The notes under the pieces are model-generated. The model was not told the origin of the DNA, made no database searches, and saw nothing but the letters and a program-made list of their open reading frames with translations. Of a DNA stretch of 64,000 bases, positions 9,501 through 17,027 are shown one piece after another. The stretch's first letter is position 1, and the number at the start of each line of letters is the position of its first letter. The DNA lies in the NCBI RefSeq assembly GCF_900110835.1, contig NZ_FOJG01000001.1, forward strand, positions 1,251,022-1,315,021, in the 5' to 3' direction. The position numbers and the translations under genes were made by a program. The stretch is from Chitinophaga arvensicola. GTDB taxonomy: Bacteria > Bacteroidota > Bacteroidia > Chitinophagales > Chitinophagaceae.

Positions 9501-10132
9501 GAAACCGTGATGTCGGTGGCTACCGGTTTGAAACCTATGCAGGAAATAACAACAGTATATTTTCCGGGTGCTATATCTGAGAATTCAAATTGGCCATTGG
9601 CATCTGTCAGCGTGCCTTTATTTAGGGGTTTGAGCATAACCGTGCCACGCTCTACCGCTTTTCCTTCAGATAGTACAATGCCTCTCACTTTAACGCCTGC
9701 CGTCTGTGTTTCGGAGTAGTTGTTTAAAAGTAGATCGGATACCTGATCATCTGTTTTTTTAAACAGCATAATAGTTTTGTCAGTGATGCGGTAGCTGAGT
9801 CCCTGGCCTTTCACGACGTAGTCGAGGAAGGTAGTAAGACTTTGGTTGGTAGCTGTAATGGATACGGGTTTGCTATCTTTCAACAATTCGTTTTTATAAA
9901 ACAGATAGTACCCGGTTTGTTTCCTGATGACAGAAATTACTTCTTTCATCGGTGCATTCTTCAACGACACGGTGATCGTCTGTGACATCGTTTTGGCTGA
10001 TAGCTGCAGGAAGAAGGCAAGCAGCATAATGGTAGTCAATCTCATAATTTGCCATAATTTGTCTGGTAGCCGCACAGCATTCCGCACCCGGTGGGATGCG
10101 TTGGAAAGGCTGCCAAAAGCAGTTTTTTTCAT
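6572..10132 (-). CDS. SusC/RagA-family TonB-dependent transporter with STN signalling domain
   Basis: 1186 residues. A long basic leader precedes the signal-peptide core (about 31-49). Then come an STN domain (about 53-125) as in FecA-type transducers, a carboxypeptidase-regulatory-like beta domain (about 148-225), the plug (about 232-375, with the SusC signature DAAATAIYGSRAAAGVIVITTKKG split over 356-379) and the 22-strand barrel ending in FGVQVNF. It imports a ligand captured by SusD using TonB energy. The STN domain is the part that, in known systems, contacts a FecR anti-sigma in the periplasm; the adjacent fecR and sigma genes fit that arrangement, so the locus probably induces itself when ligand is bound. 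The specificity is unknown. Confidence 0.95.
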   Translation of the reverse strand: MKKTAFGSLSNASHRVRNAVRLPDKLWQIMRLTTIMLLAFFLQLSAKTMSQTITVSLKNAPMKEVISVIRKQTGYYLFYKNELLKDSKPVSITATNQSLTTFLDYVVKGQGLSYRITDKTIMLFKKTDDQVSDLLLNNYSETQTAGVKVRGIVLSEGKAVERGTVMLKPLNKGTLTDANGQFEFSDIAPGKYTVVISCIGFKPVATDITVSDKPVFLNPLMEKAANAIQEVLVSTGYSTKKAGEITGSMQRISGDELRTGITTSDPASLLKGRVTGLYISEQNAGDPTSSGGQIFVRGQSSIAGVGVDQANQAVMPNLNYGPLLVVDGVIMPNQNLKEVVTPQEIDEVTILKDAAATAIYGSRAAAGVIVITTKKGKPGQPRVSAEVKYGINAPNRGSVSFMNGQQLYDLQKEYFTQDYQVNKASLTARYPTLQNYLDYQLPSTNDVAHSYDWQKYAFLNTNTKEVNVSASGGNDNTRYFIGAGYYNEQSTGVDNGLVRKSIRLNLQSKLSSRLTANIGINAVLNNGHREYMNSGTFLYQLIPWANPYNDNGSLKSALNYKLFGSQQTAANPLYDNQWNYDKPTSQLLFGSARLAYKITDWLDLTSTNSGNLNYYKEELYADVRSYAGSADVVAPQGFLGTQTNNLTSYLTSNQLNFHKHFDDHSISALVGMEYGKTTNNNTVVNVNHVQAGFPQISLGTQIGGSYDYSAYGVPPSKTGNIEGGQIDQAIYSLFGEADYTYRNRYSVSGSIRRDASSAFGADRRYGTFYSAGAAWILSNESFMKNVKAVTNLKWRGNYGTSGSQLGDNFLTSTLYRPGSAFIYGGTPGVGLSNIANPDLRWEVTKTLSTGLDIGLFGRINATIDAYSRRSENLLQQVALPAVAGFPNQWQNIGVVRNSGVEVLVNADIIRRKNFTWNAAVNFSYNQNKIISVANDSLKQGFYQGESFYLRPGDDINALKAVKYAGVDPETGKPQFEKKIFDADGHQTGVQLVNTLNEVGQAVDSRQMQTVGSFQPKYYGGVTNTFTYKQFSLNVLITYTLKFVMKDVLAEQMQAGTFMSSFNQVNFLKGQRLWTHPGQTDATEPWLYYQVKTNYDGSDKYIHDASNVRLRSVRLSYTLAQDLMKRAHLTSCTVYVSGDNLYTWYSKKIVTSDPEGPSVGNSQDFGNSIGSSIGVPRRYVFGVQVNF

Positions 10133-10197
10133 AAATTTGACAGTGTTTGATTAATAAAAAGTTCTGGAGAGCTTTTGTCAATCAACCGAATAAATGC

Positions 10198-10228
10198 CCG
10201 CTCCGGCTCCTAACCCGGAGCGGTTTTT
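10198..10228 (+). other. Stem-loop in the fecR-susC gap, T-tailed on the opposite strand
   Basis: CCGCTCCGG (10198-10206) pairs with CCGGAGCGG (10215-10223) and is followed by TTTTT on the plus strand. All surrounding genes run on the minus strand, where the same stem forms but has no T tail. It could stabilise or partly attenuate the mRNA between fecR and susC, or stop antisense transcription coming from the susC side. Confidence 0.6.
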
Positions 10229-10307
10229 AATTCTGGCGATTTAGTTTTGGTCAGTTTTAGTTTTTAATCAGCTGTTGATCAGGCAGCAATAAATGGTTGG
10301 TTTTTAA

Positions 10308-11435
10308 TTAAGGTGAAACAATTAATTTTCGGCCGGCTTCTATTCTGAAATGTATGCCCATATCCTTGAGTCCTGCAAGCAAATCCTGTAACGGAACGTG
10401 CCGGCTTATTTCGCCGCCGAATGCAATGTCCGGTACATTTTTCTCGTAAATAATTTCTAAATCGTACCATCTGGCCAGCTGCCGCATCACTTCGCGCAGA
10501 CTCATATTTTCAAAATTGAATCCGCCGTTTACCCAGGCGGTCACCTGCTCAATATTTATGTCCCTGGCTATTTTCAACGGTGTGCCCGGTGCAAGTGAAA
10601 CCTGTTCGCCTGGTGAAAGATGTATGGCCGGCTGTTGTTTCGTACCCGCTGTAATCCTGCCCGAAATAAGCGTGGCTTTAACGGCTGGTTCATCAGCATA
10701 AGCATTGATATTGAATTCCGTTCCCAGTACGGCGATGTCCATCTCTGTGGTGTTTACAAAGAATGGCTTTTCTGCGTCCGGGGTTATTTTAAAATAAGCC
10801 TCTCCGGTAACGGTAACGGTTCTGTTGTTTTCAGAAAAATGAGTAGGAAAACGGATAGAGGAAGCGGCATTTAACCACACCATTGAACCGTCGGGGAGTT
10901 GCAGTTGAAACTGGCGTCCTTTGGGCGTTGTAACGGTGTTATAGGCTGTTTTTGAAAGCGCATCGACATGGTCCGTGGTGTACTCCAGGCGTTGCTGATG
11001 TAACTGTGCTGTAACGCCTTTCTGTATAACTAATGTCCCGTTGGTACTGCTATCGATGGTAATATTGGAGCCATCATCGAGTGTGAGTATGGCGCCGTTG
11101 GTACCCGGTGTTATTATTTGCTGGGATAATAGCGGCTGTTTTACGGCGGGGTGATGCCAATAGCCGATGCCGGCATATATACCACCCGCCAATACAGCTG
11201 CAGCAGCCACTTTCCACATAGGATGTATTTTCCGCGGCCTGGTGGCGGCAGATATAACATTCCACATGCGATCTTTATTGGCTGCCGGGCCGCTCACCGG
11301 GCTGGTTTCCAAGGCTTGCTGCAGCAGCGGCGCATTATCCGGGTTGTCCCTGAGCCATTGCAGCAGCTCCTGTATTTCTTCAATACTGGCATTATCGGAC
11401 AAATACTGTTGCAACAGGTAAGAAATACGCTCCAT
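10308..11435 (-). CDS. FecR-family anti-sigma factor
   Basis: 375 residues. The cytoplasmic N-domain (about 1-75, including LLQQYLSDNASIEEIQELLQW) holds the sigma factor. A single membrane span lies at about 89-107 (VAAAAVLAGGIYAGIGYW), followed by the periplasmic FecR domain (about 165-265: TPKGRQFQLQLPDGSMVWLNA, split from its tail TFVLGTEFNINAY-like region) and a C-terminal STN-like/DUF4974 domain (about 300-375: NFENMSLREVMRQLARWYD). It relays a signal from the transporter's STN domain to the ECF sigma factor. The gene follows the sigma gene by 31 bases and precedes susC by 175. Family membership is certain; the partner assignment is from gene order. Confidence 0.93.
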   Translation of the reverse strand: MERISYLLQQYLSDNASIEEIQELLQWLRDNPDNAPLLQQALETSPVSGPAANKDRMWNVISAATRPRKIHPMWKVAAAAVLAGGIYAGIGYWHHPAVKQPLLSQQIITPGTNGAILTLDDGSNITIDSSTNGTLVIQKGVTAQLHQQRLEYTTDHVDALSKTAYNTVTTPKGRQFQLQLPDGSMVWLNAASSIRFPTHFSENNRTVTVTGEAYFKITPDAEKPFFVNTTEMDIAVLGTEFNINAYADEPAVKATLISGRITAGTKQQPAIHLSPGEQVSLAPGTPLKIARDINIEQVTAWVNGGFNFENMSLREVMRQLARWYDLEIIYEKNVPDIAFGGEISRHVPLQDLLAGLKDMGIHFRIEAGRKLIVSP

Positions 11436-11467
11436 ACAACAATAGACTTACGAAAAAGAAAAAAGGT

Positions 11468-12043
11468 CTAGTTGCTTAAAAAAATTTTTACAACCACCAA
11501 TGCAAGTGACAATGAATAGTTTTTCAGATAGGTTCGTAACAATTTGGTGGCTTCCACCAGGTGGTTTTTAACAGTACTGGGAGATAATTGCAGCATCTGG
11601 GCTATTTCCTGGTAAGAGAAACCCTGTTCCCTGTTAAGTTGGTAAATCAGTTTCTTCTGTGGTGGTAGCTGATCTATAGCCGCTGCAAGGATGCGTTTTA
11701 ATTCGTCATTCCGGATCTGCTGTTCTGCATCATAAGGATTTGATGTTTTATGATGTGCTACTGCCTCCAGGATGTTTTTTTCGTTAATGGTCTTTTTCAG
11801 CCAATCGTTGATCAGGTTGAAAGTCATGCGGTATAAGTATCCGCTGGTATCTTCCACTTTCTCCAGCTGTTGACGGTACTTCCAGAGGCGGATAAACATT
11901 TCCTGCACCAGTTCTTCTGCCACCCATTGGGATTTGGTATATCCGTAAACGGCTGCATGCATCTTCTCTGCATATTCTTCAAACAGCAATCTGAATGCAT
12001 CATGATCACCCCTCGCCACACGTTGTAACAATTGATTGGACAT
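11468..12043 (-). CDS. ECF sigma-70 factor of the FecI/Bacteroidota SusCD-linked type
   Basis: 191 residues. Region 2 lies at about 14-60 (AVYGYTKSQWVAEELVQEMF; RLWKYRQQL) and region 4 at about 122-172 (LPPQKKLIYQLNREQGFSYQ; EIAQMLQLSPSTVKNHL), joined by a short linker. It directs RNA polymerase to the importer operon once FecR releases it. It is the first gene of the locus, reading sigma, anti-sigma, SusC, SusD, thioredoxin. No TAnnTTTG box is evident just upstream, so how the sigma gene itself is transcribed is not clear. Confidence 0.95.
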   Translation of the reverse strand: MSNQLLQRVARGDHDAFRLLFEEYAEKMHAAVYGYTKSQWVAEELVQEMFIRLWKYRQQLEKVEDTSGYLYRMTFNLINDWLKKTINEKNILEAVAHHKTSNPYDAEQQIRNDELKRILAAAIDQLPPQKKLIYQLNREQGFSYQEIAQMLQLSPSTVKNHLVEATKLLRTYLKNYSLSLALVVVKIFLSN

Positions 12044-12385
12044 ACTTTTTTAATTATCTATCGGATTTCTTCAATAAACACAGCGGGTAATATCAAAAGA
12101 CCCATTCAGTGAAATGTCTGTAAATAGCTAAACATTCCGGTCTTAGATTTGCTCCCCAAACATGCACATAAAAAAACGAAGATGACCGGTATACCGGCAC
12201 TTTGGTGGCGATTTTTCTGGCAGGTTTTATTGCTGCTCTGGTGTTGGGGATAACAGCGAATGTTGAAACAAAGTGAAGACAAGATACGAAATATATGACT
12301 ATTGGGGAGGGAAATGGGTGGAGACAGAAAAGGTGTCTCTGTAAATGAAGAGACACCTTTTCTATATAATTTATGATGGAGATGA
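12044..12385. other. 342-base gap between the sigma factor and alaS
   Basis: No credible gene. It holds the alaS terminator (12328-12361) and must contain the promoter of the sigma gene. An 87-codon open frame at 12093-12356 lacks any recognisable feature and runs through the terminator hairpin. Confidence 0.6.
12328..12361 (-). terminator. alaS terminator
   Basis: AAAAGGTGTCTC (12328-12339) pairs perfectly with GAGACACCTTTT (12350-12361) around a 10-base loop, 25 bases after the alaS stop. The stem supplies T-rich ends on both strands. Confidence 0.85.
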
Positions 12386-15007
12386 TTAAGCGGTGATCAG
12401 CTTTTTCACTGCTGCCACTACCTGATCCAGTTTATCTGTTTCTTGTCCGCCTGCTGTAGCAAAGGATTTTTGTCCGCCGCCACCTCCCTTGATCAGCGGA
12501 GCTACCTGCTCTTTAATGATCTTTGGCGCTTCCCAACCTTTCGCAGCTACCAGTTGCTCATCTATGCTGAGTGCAACACTGGCTTTGCCACCGATGTTGG
12601 CTACAAACAGCAGTACATGATCGGGGATCTCATTTTTCAGTTGGAAAGAAAGTTGTTTCAGGCCTTCTGCGTTACTCACATTTACAACCAGCCCAAGGAA
12701 GTTCACCCCATTGATGTTTTCCGCCTGGTCGCGAATGGTAGCAGCCAGTGCCCGTACTTTTTCCAGTTCAAGCGCCTCCAGTTGTTTTTCAAGGGAAGCT
12801 TTATCCTGGAGTAATGTTTCTATGGATTTTACCAGTTCTTTCGGATTTTTCAGGGCAGCTTTGATTTCTTTCAGTTGTTGCAGCTGCTCATTTACAAAAG
12901 CTTCGGCTTTGGCGCCGGTTACCGCTTCCACGCGACGAACGCCGGCAGCTACAGCTCCTTCAGAAACAAATTTGAACTGACCCAGTTCGCCAGTAGAGCT
13001 GATATGGGTACCGCCACAGAGTTCCACGCTATAAGCGGGATCCATGATCACCACGCGTACCACATCTCCGTATTTTTCACCAAATAGGGCCATCGCACCC
13101 AGTTTCAGGGCTTCTTCCTTAGGCAGTTCACGGATCACTACCGGGATATTGGCGCGGATCTTTTCGTTCACGATCGCTTCTATCTGTGCCAGTTCCTCAT
13201 CGGTTACTTTGGCAAAGTGGGAGAAGTCGAAACGCAGTGCCTCTGCATTTACGAGGGAGCCTTTCTGTGCTACGTGTGTACCCAGCACCTGGCGCAGCGC
13301 CGCATGCAGTAAGTGGGTAGCGGAGTGATGACGTTCGGTATTCTGGCGTTTCTCTTTGGCTACCGCTGCTTTTACTGTGGCAGTTGGCTGTGCAGGCAGT
13401 TTATCTGCAAAATGTATAGTAAGGTTATTTTCTTTTTTGGTATCGGTTACGTGGATCACTTCTTCACCGAAATACAGGGTGCCGGTATCTCCTACCTGTC
13501 CGCCGCTTTCTGCATAGAAAGGTGTCTGACCCAGTACAAGCTGGAACTGTTCCTTGCCTTTTGCCTTTACTGTACGGTATTTCAGCAGCTTGGTAGTGCT
13601 TTCCAGTTGTTCGTAGCCTACGAATACGGAGTTAGGGGTTTCGTCGAGTACTACCCAGTCGCCCATATCCAGTTCAGTAGCTGCGCGGGAACGGTCTTTC
13701 TGTTCTTTCATAGCGGCATCAAAGCCTTTTTCATCCACAGAGAAGCCATTTTCCGCAGCAATCAGGCTGGTAAGGTCATATGGGAATCCGTAGGTATCAT
13801 ATAATTCGAACGCAGTTTTTCCATCAACGGCTTTGGCAGTAGCATGCTGAATAAAATCTTCGATACGGCGTATACCGCTTTCCAGTGTGCGCAGGAAGTT
13901 GTTTTCTTCCTCGTAAACTACTTTCTTAACAAACTCTACCTGTTGCTGTAGTTCCGGGAATACATGTGAAAACTGTGCCGCCAGTACGGGTACCAGGTCA
14001 TGCAGCAGTGGTTTTTTCACATCCAGGAAAGAGAAATAATAGCGGACTGCCCTGCGGAGAATACGGCGGATGACGTAACCGGCGCCGGTATTGGATGGTA
14101 ATTGTCCATCGGCAATGGTAAACGCAATGGCGCGGATATGATCTGCAATTACGCGGAATGCTACGTCTTTCTTCTCGTCTGTTCCGGCGTACTTTTTACC
14201 GGTGAGGCCTTCCGTGGTGTGGATGGTACCCATGAACAGATCGGTATCGTAGTTGGAAGTTTTATTCTGCATCACCCTTACCAGGCGCTCCAGTCCCATA
14301 CCTGTGTCCACGTGTTGGGCGGGCAATGGTTCCAGTGATTTATCTTTCAGGCGGTTGAACTGCATGAATACATTGTTCCATATTTCAATCACCTGTGGAT
14401 GGTCGGCATTTACCAGGGTTTTGCCGTCTACCAGGGCTTTTTCTTCATCTGTTCTGCAATCCACATGGATTTCGGAGCAGGGACCGCAAGGACCAGTGTC
14501 TCCCATTTCCCAGAAGTTATCCTTTTTGTTTCCTAACAGGATGCGGTCTTCTGCGATATGTTCTTTCCAGAAGTTGTAAGCTTCTTCGTCTTTAGGTAAA
14601 TTTTCTTTGTCATCTCCCTGAAAAACAGTTACATAGAGTTTGTCTTTTGGGATTTTGTATACTTCTGTGAGTAATTCCCAGCTCCAGGCAATGGCTTCTT
14701 TTTTAAAGTAATCGCCAAAGCTCCAGTTACCGAGCATTTCAAACATAGTATGGTGGTAAGTATCAATACCTACTTCTTCCAGGTCGTTGTGCTTGCCGCT
14801 TACCCGCAGGCACTTTTGCGTATCTACCACTCTTTTGTTAGGCGGAACCCTGTTGCCCAGGAAATAATCCTTAAACTGGTTCATGCCCGCGTTGGTAAAC
14901 ATCAGGGTGGGGTCGTTTTTGATAACGATAGGGGCAGATGGGACAATCTGGTGCCCTTTTGACGCAAAAAAGTCCAGGAATTGCTGTCTTATTTCAGATG
15001 CTGTCAT
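12386..15007 (-). CDS. alaS: Alanyl-tRNA synthetase
   Basis: Charges tRNA(Ala) with alanine and edits mischarged Ser/Gly. 873 residues, the normal size. The class II catalytic domain starts with FLDFFASKGH and PTLMFTNAGMNQFKDYFLG. The editing domain carries the zinc ligands HSATH (561-565) and the C-x-x-x-H of CGGTH (664-668). The C-terminal C-Ala/DHHA1 domain ends with the conserved GGGGGGQK-like run (KGGGGGQKSFATAGG). The gene is alone on the minus strand with its own terminator. A well-formed promoter lies about 185 bases upstream, giving an unusually long leader. Confidence 0.98.
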   Translation of the reverse strand: MTASEIRQQFLDFFASKGHQIVPSAPIVIKNDPTLMFTNAGMNQFKDYFLGNRVPPNKRVVDTQKCLRVSGKHNDLEEVGIDTYHHTMFEMLGNWSFGDYFKKEAIAWSWELLTEVYKIPKDKLYVTVFQGDDKENLPKDEEAYNFWKEHIAEDRILLGNKKDNFWEMGDTGPCGPCSEIHVDCRTDEEKALVDGKTLVNADHPQVIEIWNNVFMQFNRLKDKSLEPLPAQHVDTGMGLERLVRVMQNKTSNYDTDLFMGTIHTTEGLTGKKYAGTDEKKDVAFRVIADHIRAIAFTIADGQLPSNTGAGYVIRRILRRAVRYYFSFLDVKKPLLHDLVPVLAAQFSHVFPELQQQVEFVKKVVYEEENNFLRTLESGIRRIEDFIQHATAKAVDGKTAFELYDTYGFPYDLTSLIAAENGFSVDEKGFDAAMKEQKDRSRAATELDMGDWVVLDETPNSVFVGYEQLESTTKLLKYRTVKAKGKEQFQLVLGQTPFYAESGGQVGDTGTLYFGEEVIHVTDTKKENNLTIHFADKLPAQPTATVKAAVAKEKRQNTERHHSATHLLHAALRQVLGTHVAQKGSLVNAEALRFDFSHFAKVTDEELAQIEAIVNEKIRANIPVVIRELPKEEALKLGAMALFGEKYGDVVRVVIMDPAYSVELCGGTHISSTGELGQFKFVSEGAVAAGVRRVEAVTGAKAEAFVNEQLQQLKEIKAALKNPKELVKSIETLLQDKASLEKQLEALELEKVRALAATIRDQAENINGVNFLGLVVNVSNAEGLKQLSFQLKNEIPDHVLLFVANIGGKASVALSIDEQLVAAKGWEAPKIIKEQVAPLIKGGGGGQKSFATAGGQETDKLDQVVAAVKKLITA

Positions 15008-15362
15008 AAATATTGATACGAATTAATATGTATTTTATATCTTATAAAGGCGTTTTAACCAGCTTTGGGCTTGTAACTGTGTTTCAAGCCCTTATAAAGT
15101 AGTTAGAAAATTGACATTCAAAAGGTTGATGTTTTAATCTAATTACAGTAGGTTTGTGCGCCTTATTTTCCCGCCGTGTTAAAGGGAGTGCAAAAATATC
15201 GAAACCTGTATGATTATGCAAAACAGGTTCTGTTACCCGGCAAAAATAGTTCAGTGGGAAAAGAAATGCCAACTAATAGCATCCATTAAGTTTGTACCTC
15301 GTGAAATAAATCGGCTGTCATAGCGTTCACTGCACTATGGCGCATAAAGTATACCCTGGTGC
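15008..15362. other. 355-base divergent intergenic region, alaS / M23 peptidase
   Basis: No gene is supported. It carries the alaS promoter at 15191-15222 (minus strand), a second -7-like TATTTTTG at 15248-15241 on the minus strand, and a plus-strand TAAGTTTG (15287-15294) that could serve the peptidase gene. The 62-codon minus frame at 15084-15272 overlaps these boxes and resembles no protein. Confidence 0.6.
15191..15222 (-). promoter_or_regulatory. alaS promoter
   Basis: On the minus strand TTTG (15222-15219) is followed after 20 bases by TATTTTTG (15198-15191). This matches the Bacteroidota consensus TTTG-N19-21-TAnnTTTG exactly. Transcription would start near 15185, leaving about 180 bases of leader before the alaS ATG. 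Confidence 0.65.
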
Positions 15363-16334
15363 ATGAAGAAGGTTAAATATTTTTATAATACCCAAACATT
15401 AAAATACGAGAAACTCGTTGTTTCCCTGCGGGTAAAAATCCTGAGAATACTGGGATTTGTGTCTGCTGCTATCGTTACCGGGGCTATTTTCCTTTCTGTA
15501 GCGTACCGCCTGGTTGACTCTCCCAAGGAGAAATCACTCCGCCGGGACCTGGAAGGTATGAAGGAAAAATACGATGCGTTGCAGGGGCGTATGAGGGAAG
15601 TCAAAGGGAAACTGGCCGAACTGGAAGACCGTGACAATGAAATTTACCGTGTCATCTTTGAAGCTTCTCCCATTCCCGACAGTACCCGCCTGGGTAAAGT
15701 AAAGCGGGATGAGGAAGCCGCCCAGCTGCAATCTTTTGCCAGCAGTGAAATCATTGCCTCTACTTCTGTGCTGCTCAAGGAACTCAACAACCGGGTAAAA
15801 GCACAGGAAGCATCTTACAATGAAATAGATAAGATGGTGAAGAACAAACAGCAGATGCTGGCGTCCATTCCCGCTATCCAACCCGTATCCAATAAAGATC
15901 TTAAACATATTGCCTCTGGTTTCGGATATAGGATCGATCCTATCTATAAAACCATGAAATACCACGCCGGACTTGATTTTGCAGCGCCCAGCGGCACCCC
16001 TATCTATGCTACCGGCGATGGTACCATCGAAGAGGCCAGCCTGAGCGACGTAGGATATGGTAACCACGTGGTGGTAAGACATGGCTACGGCTACAAAACC
16101 CTCTACGGCCACATGCTCCGCATGAAGGTAAAGGCAGGTCAGGCAGTAAAACGCGGCGATGTACTGGGTTGGGTGGGCAGCACCGGTAAATCTACCGGCC
16201 CGCACTGCCACTACGAAGTAATTAAAAATGGTGATAAGGTAGACCCGGTATACTTCTTCTTTAATGATCTTACTCCTGAACAGTTCGACCGTATGTTGAA
16301 AATGGCAAGGTCCGGAAACCAGTCGTTCGACTAA
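15363..16334 (+). CDS. M23-family peptidoglycan endopeptidase, membrane-anchored
   Basis: 323 residues. One membrane span (about 29-50) is followed by a coiled coil (about 55-95; 130-165) and a LytM/M23 domain (about 180-300). The zinc ligands are present: H201 and D205 in the HxxxD motif YHAGLDF, and H283 in PHCHYEV, with the catalytic His nearby in LYGHM (H250). M23 enzymes of this kind cut cross-links in cell-wall peptides or, when the site is degenerate, activate amidases; this site is complete, so enzyme activity is expected. The gene is read alone from a divergent region; the next gene follows after 164 bases. Confidence 0.93.
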   Translation: MKKVKYFYNTQTLKYEKLVVSLRVKILRILGFVSAAIVTGAIFLSVAYRLVDSPKEKSLRRDLEGMKEKYDALQGRMREVKGKLAELEDRDNEIYRVIFEASPIPDSTRLGKVKRDEEAAQLQSFASSEIIASTSVLLKELNNRVKAQEASYNEIDKMVKNKQQMLASIPAIQPVSNKDLKHIASGFGYRIDPIYKTMKYHAGLDFAAPSGTPIYATGDGTIEEASLSDVGYGNHVVVRHGYGYKTLYGHMLRMKVKAGQAVKRGDVLGWVGSTGKSTGPHCHYEVIKNGDKVDPVYFFFNDLTPEQFDRMLKMARSGNQSFD

Positions 16335-16424
16335 AACAGGTACTTGTTAAGTATTAGTTTTTAAGTGGTTATGTAATTCCTCCAGGCAGCATATCATCTG
16401 TTCGCCCCCAAAAAATGCTGGTAC

Positions 16425-16454
16425 AAAAGCTTAAGCTAAAGGCTAAAAGCTTAA
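16425..16454 (+). promoter_or_regulatory. Pair of AAAAGCTTAA boxes upstream of the MerR-type gene
   Basis: The ten-base word AAAAGCTTAA occurs at 16425-16434 and again at 16445-16454, exactly 20 bases apart, so on roughly the same face of the helix. Each has the palindromic core AAGCTT. The pair lies 45-75 bases before the start of a DNA-binding protein gene and may be its own binding site. Confidence 0.4.
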
Positions 16455-16498
16455 CTTCATCTTCGTAAAAGATATTTGTCACCTCGTTTTTTACTACG

Positions 16499-17017
16499 AT
16501 GCACCAGCTAGACCTTTTTTCGACATCTGGAGTACCGCATCCTGCTGAAGTTGCGGCAACAAGACCAGTTAAAGTAAAAGCAAAGGCCAGCAGCAAGAAA
16601 GCTGCCGTAGCAGCTACCATACTTGGTAAAAAACGGGGGCGTAAATCATTGAAAGAGTTATCGGAGGACCCGGATCTGATTATGGAACTGGATAAATTGG
16701 TATTGGATAAGCAGTATTATTCTATAAGTGAGGTGGCCGCCATGTTCAAGGTAAACACTTCGCTGATACGCTATTGGGAGAATGAGTTTGATATACTGCA
16801 ACCTAAAAAAAACCGCAAAGGCGACCGCCTTTTCCGGCAGGAAGATATACAACACCTTAAGTTAATCTACCACCTGCTCCGGGAAAGAAAATATACGATT
16901 GAAGGCGCGAAGCAAAAATTGAAAGAAGATCACAAGCTGGCAGCCCGCAATTTCGAAATGGTACAGGCTTTGCTAAAAGTACGGGGTTTCCTGACGGAAC
17001 TGAAAGATCAATTATAA
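16499..17017 (+). CDS. MerR-family transcriptional regulator
   Basis: 172 residues. A basic alanine/lysine-rich leader (about 20-50) contains an AT-hook-like KKRGRKSL. The MerR helix-turn-helix lies at about 74-98 (SISEVAAMFKVNTSLIRYW), with its wing at about 103-115 (KKNRKGDRLF). A helical C-part ends the protein without an obvious effector-binding domain or metal-binding cysteines. This compact MerR type is widespread in Bacteroidota; its target is not known to me. It is followed after 10 bases by the thioredoxin-like gene, so the two are likely co-transcribed. Paired boxes at 16425-16454 may be its operator. Confidence 0.85.
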   Translation: MHQLDLFSTSGVPHPAEVAATRPVKVKAKASSKKAAVAATILGKKRGRKSLKELSEDPDLIMELDKLVLDKQYYSISEVAAMFKVNTSLIRYWENEFDILQPKKNRKGDRLFRQEDIQHLKLIYHLLRERKYTIEGAKQKLKEDHKLAARNFEMVQALLKVRGFLTELKDQL

Positions 17018-17027
17018 AAACATCATT

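Noticed and set aside
12093..12356. 87-codon minus-strand frame between the sigma factor and alaS
   Set aside because: Runs through the alaS terminator, has no signal or domain, and odd composition.
15084..15272. 62-codon minus-strand frame in the alaS leader
   Set aside because: Covers the promoter boxes and resembles no protein; a leader peptide could not be excluded but has no alanine run.
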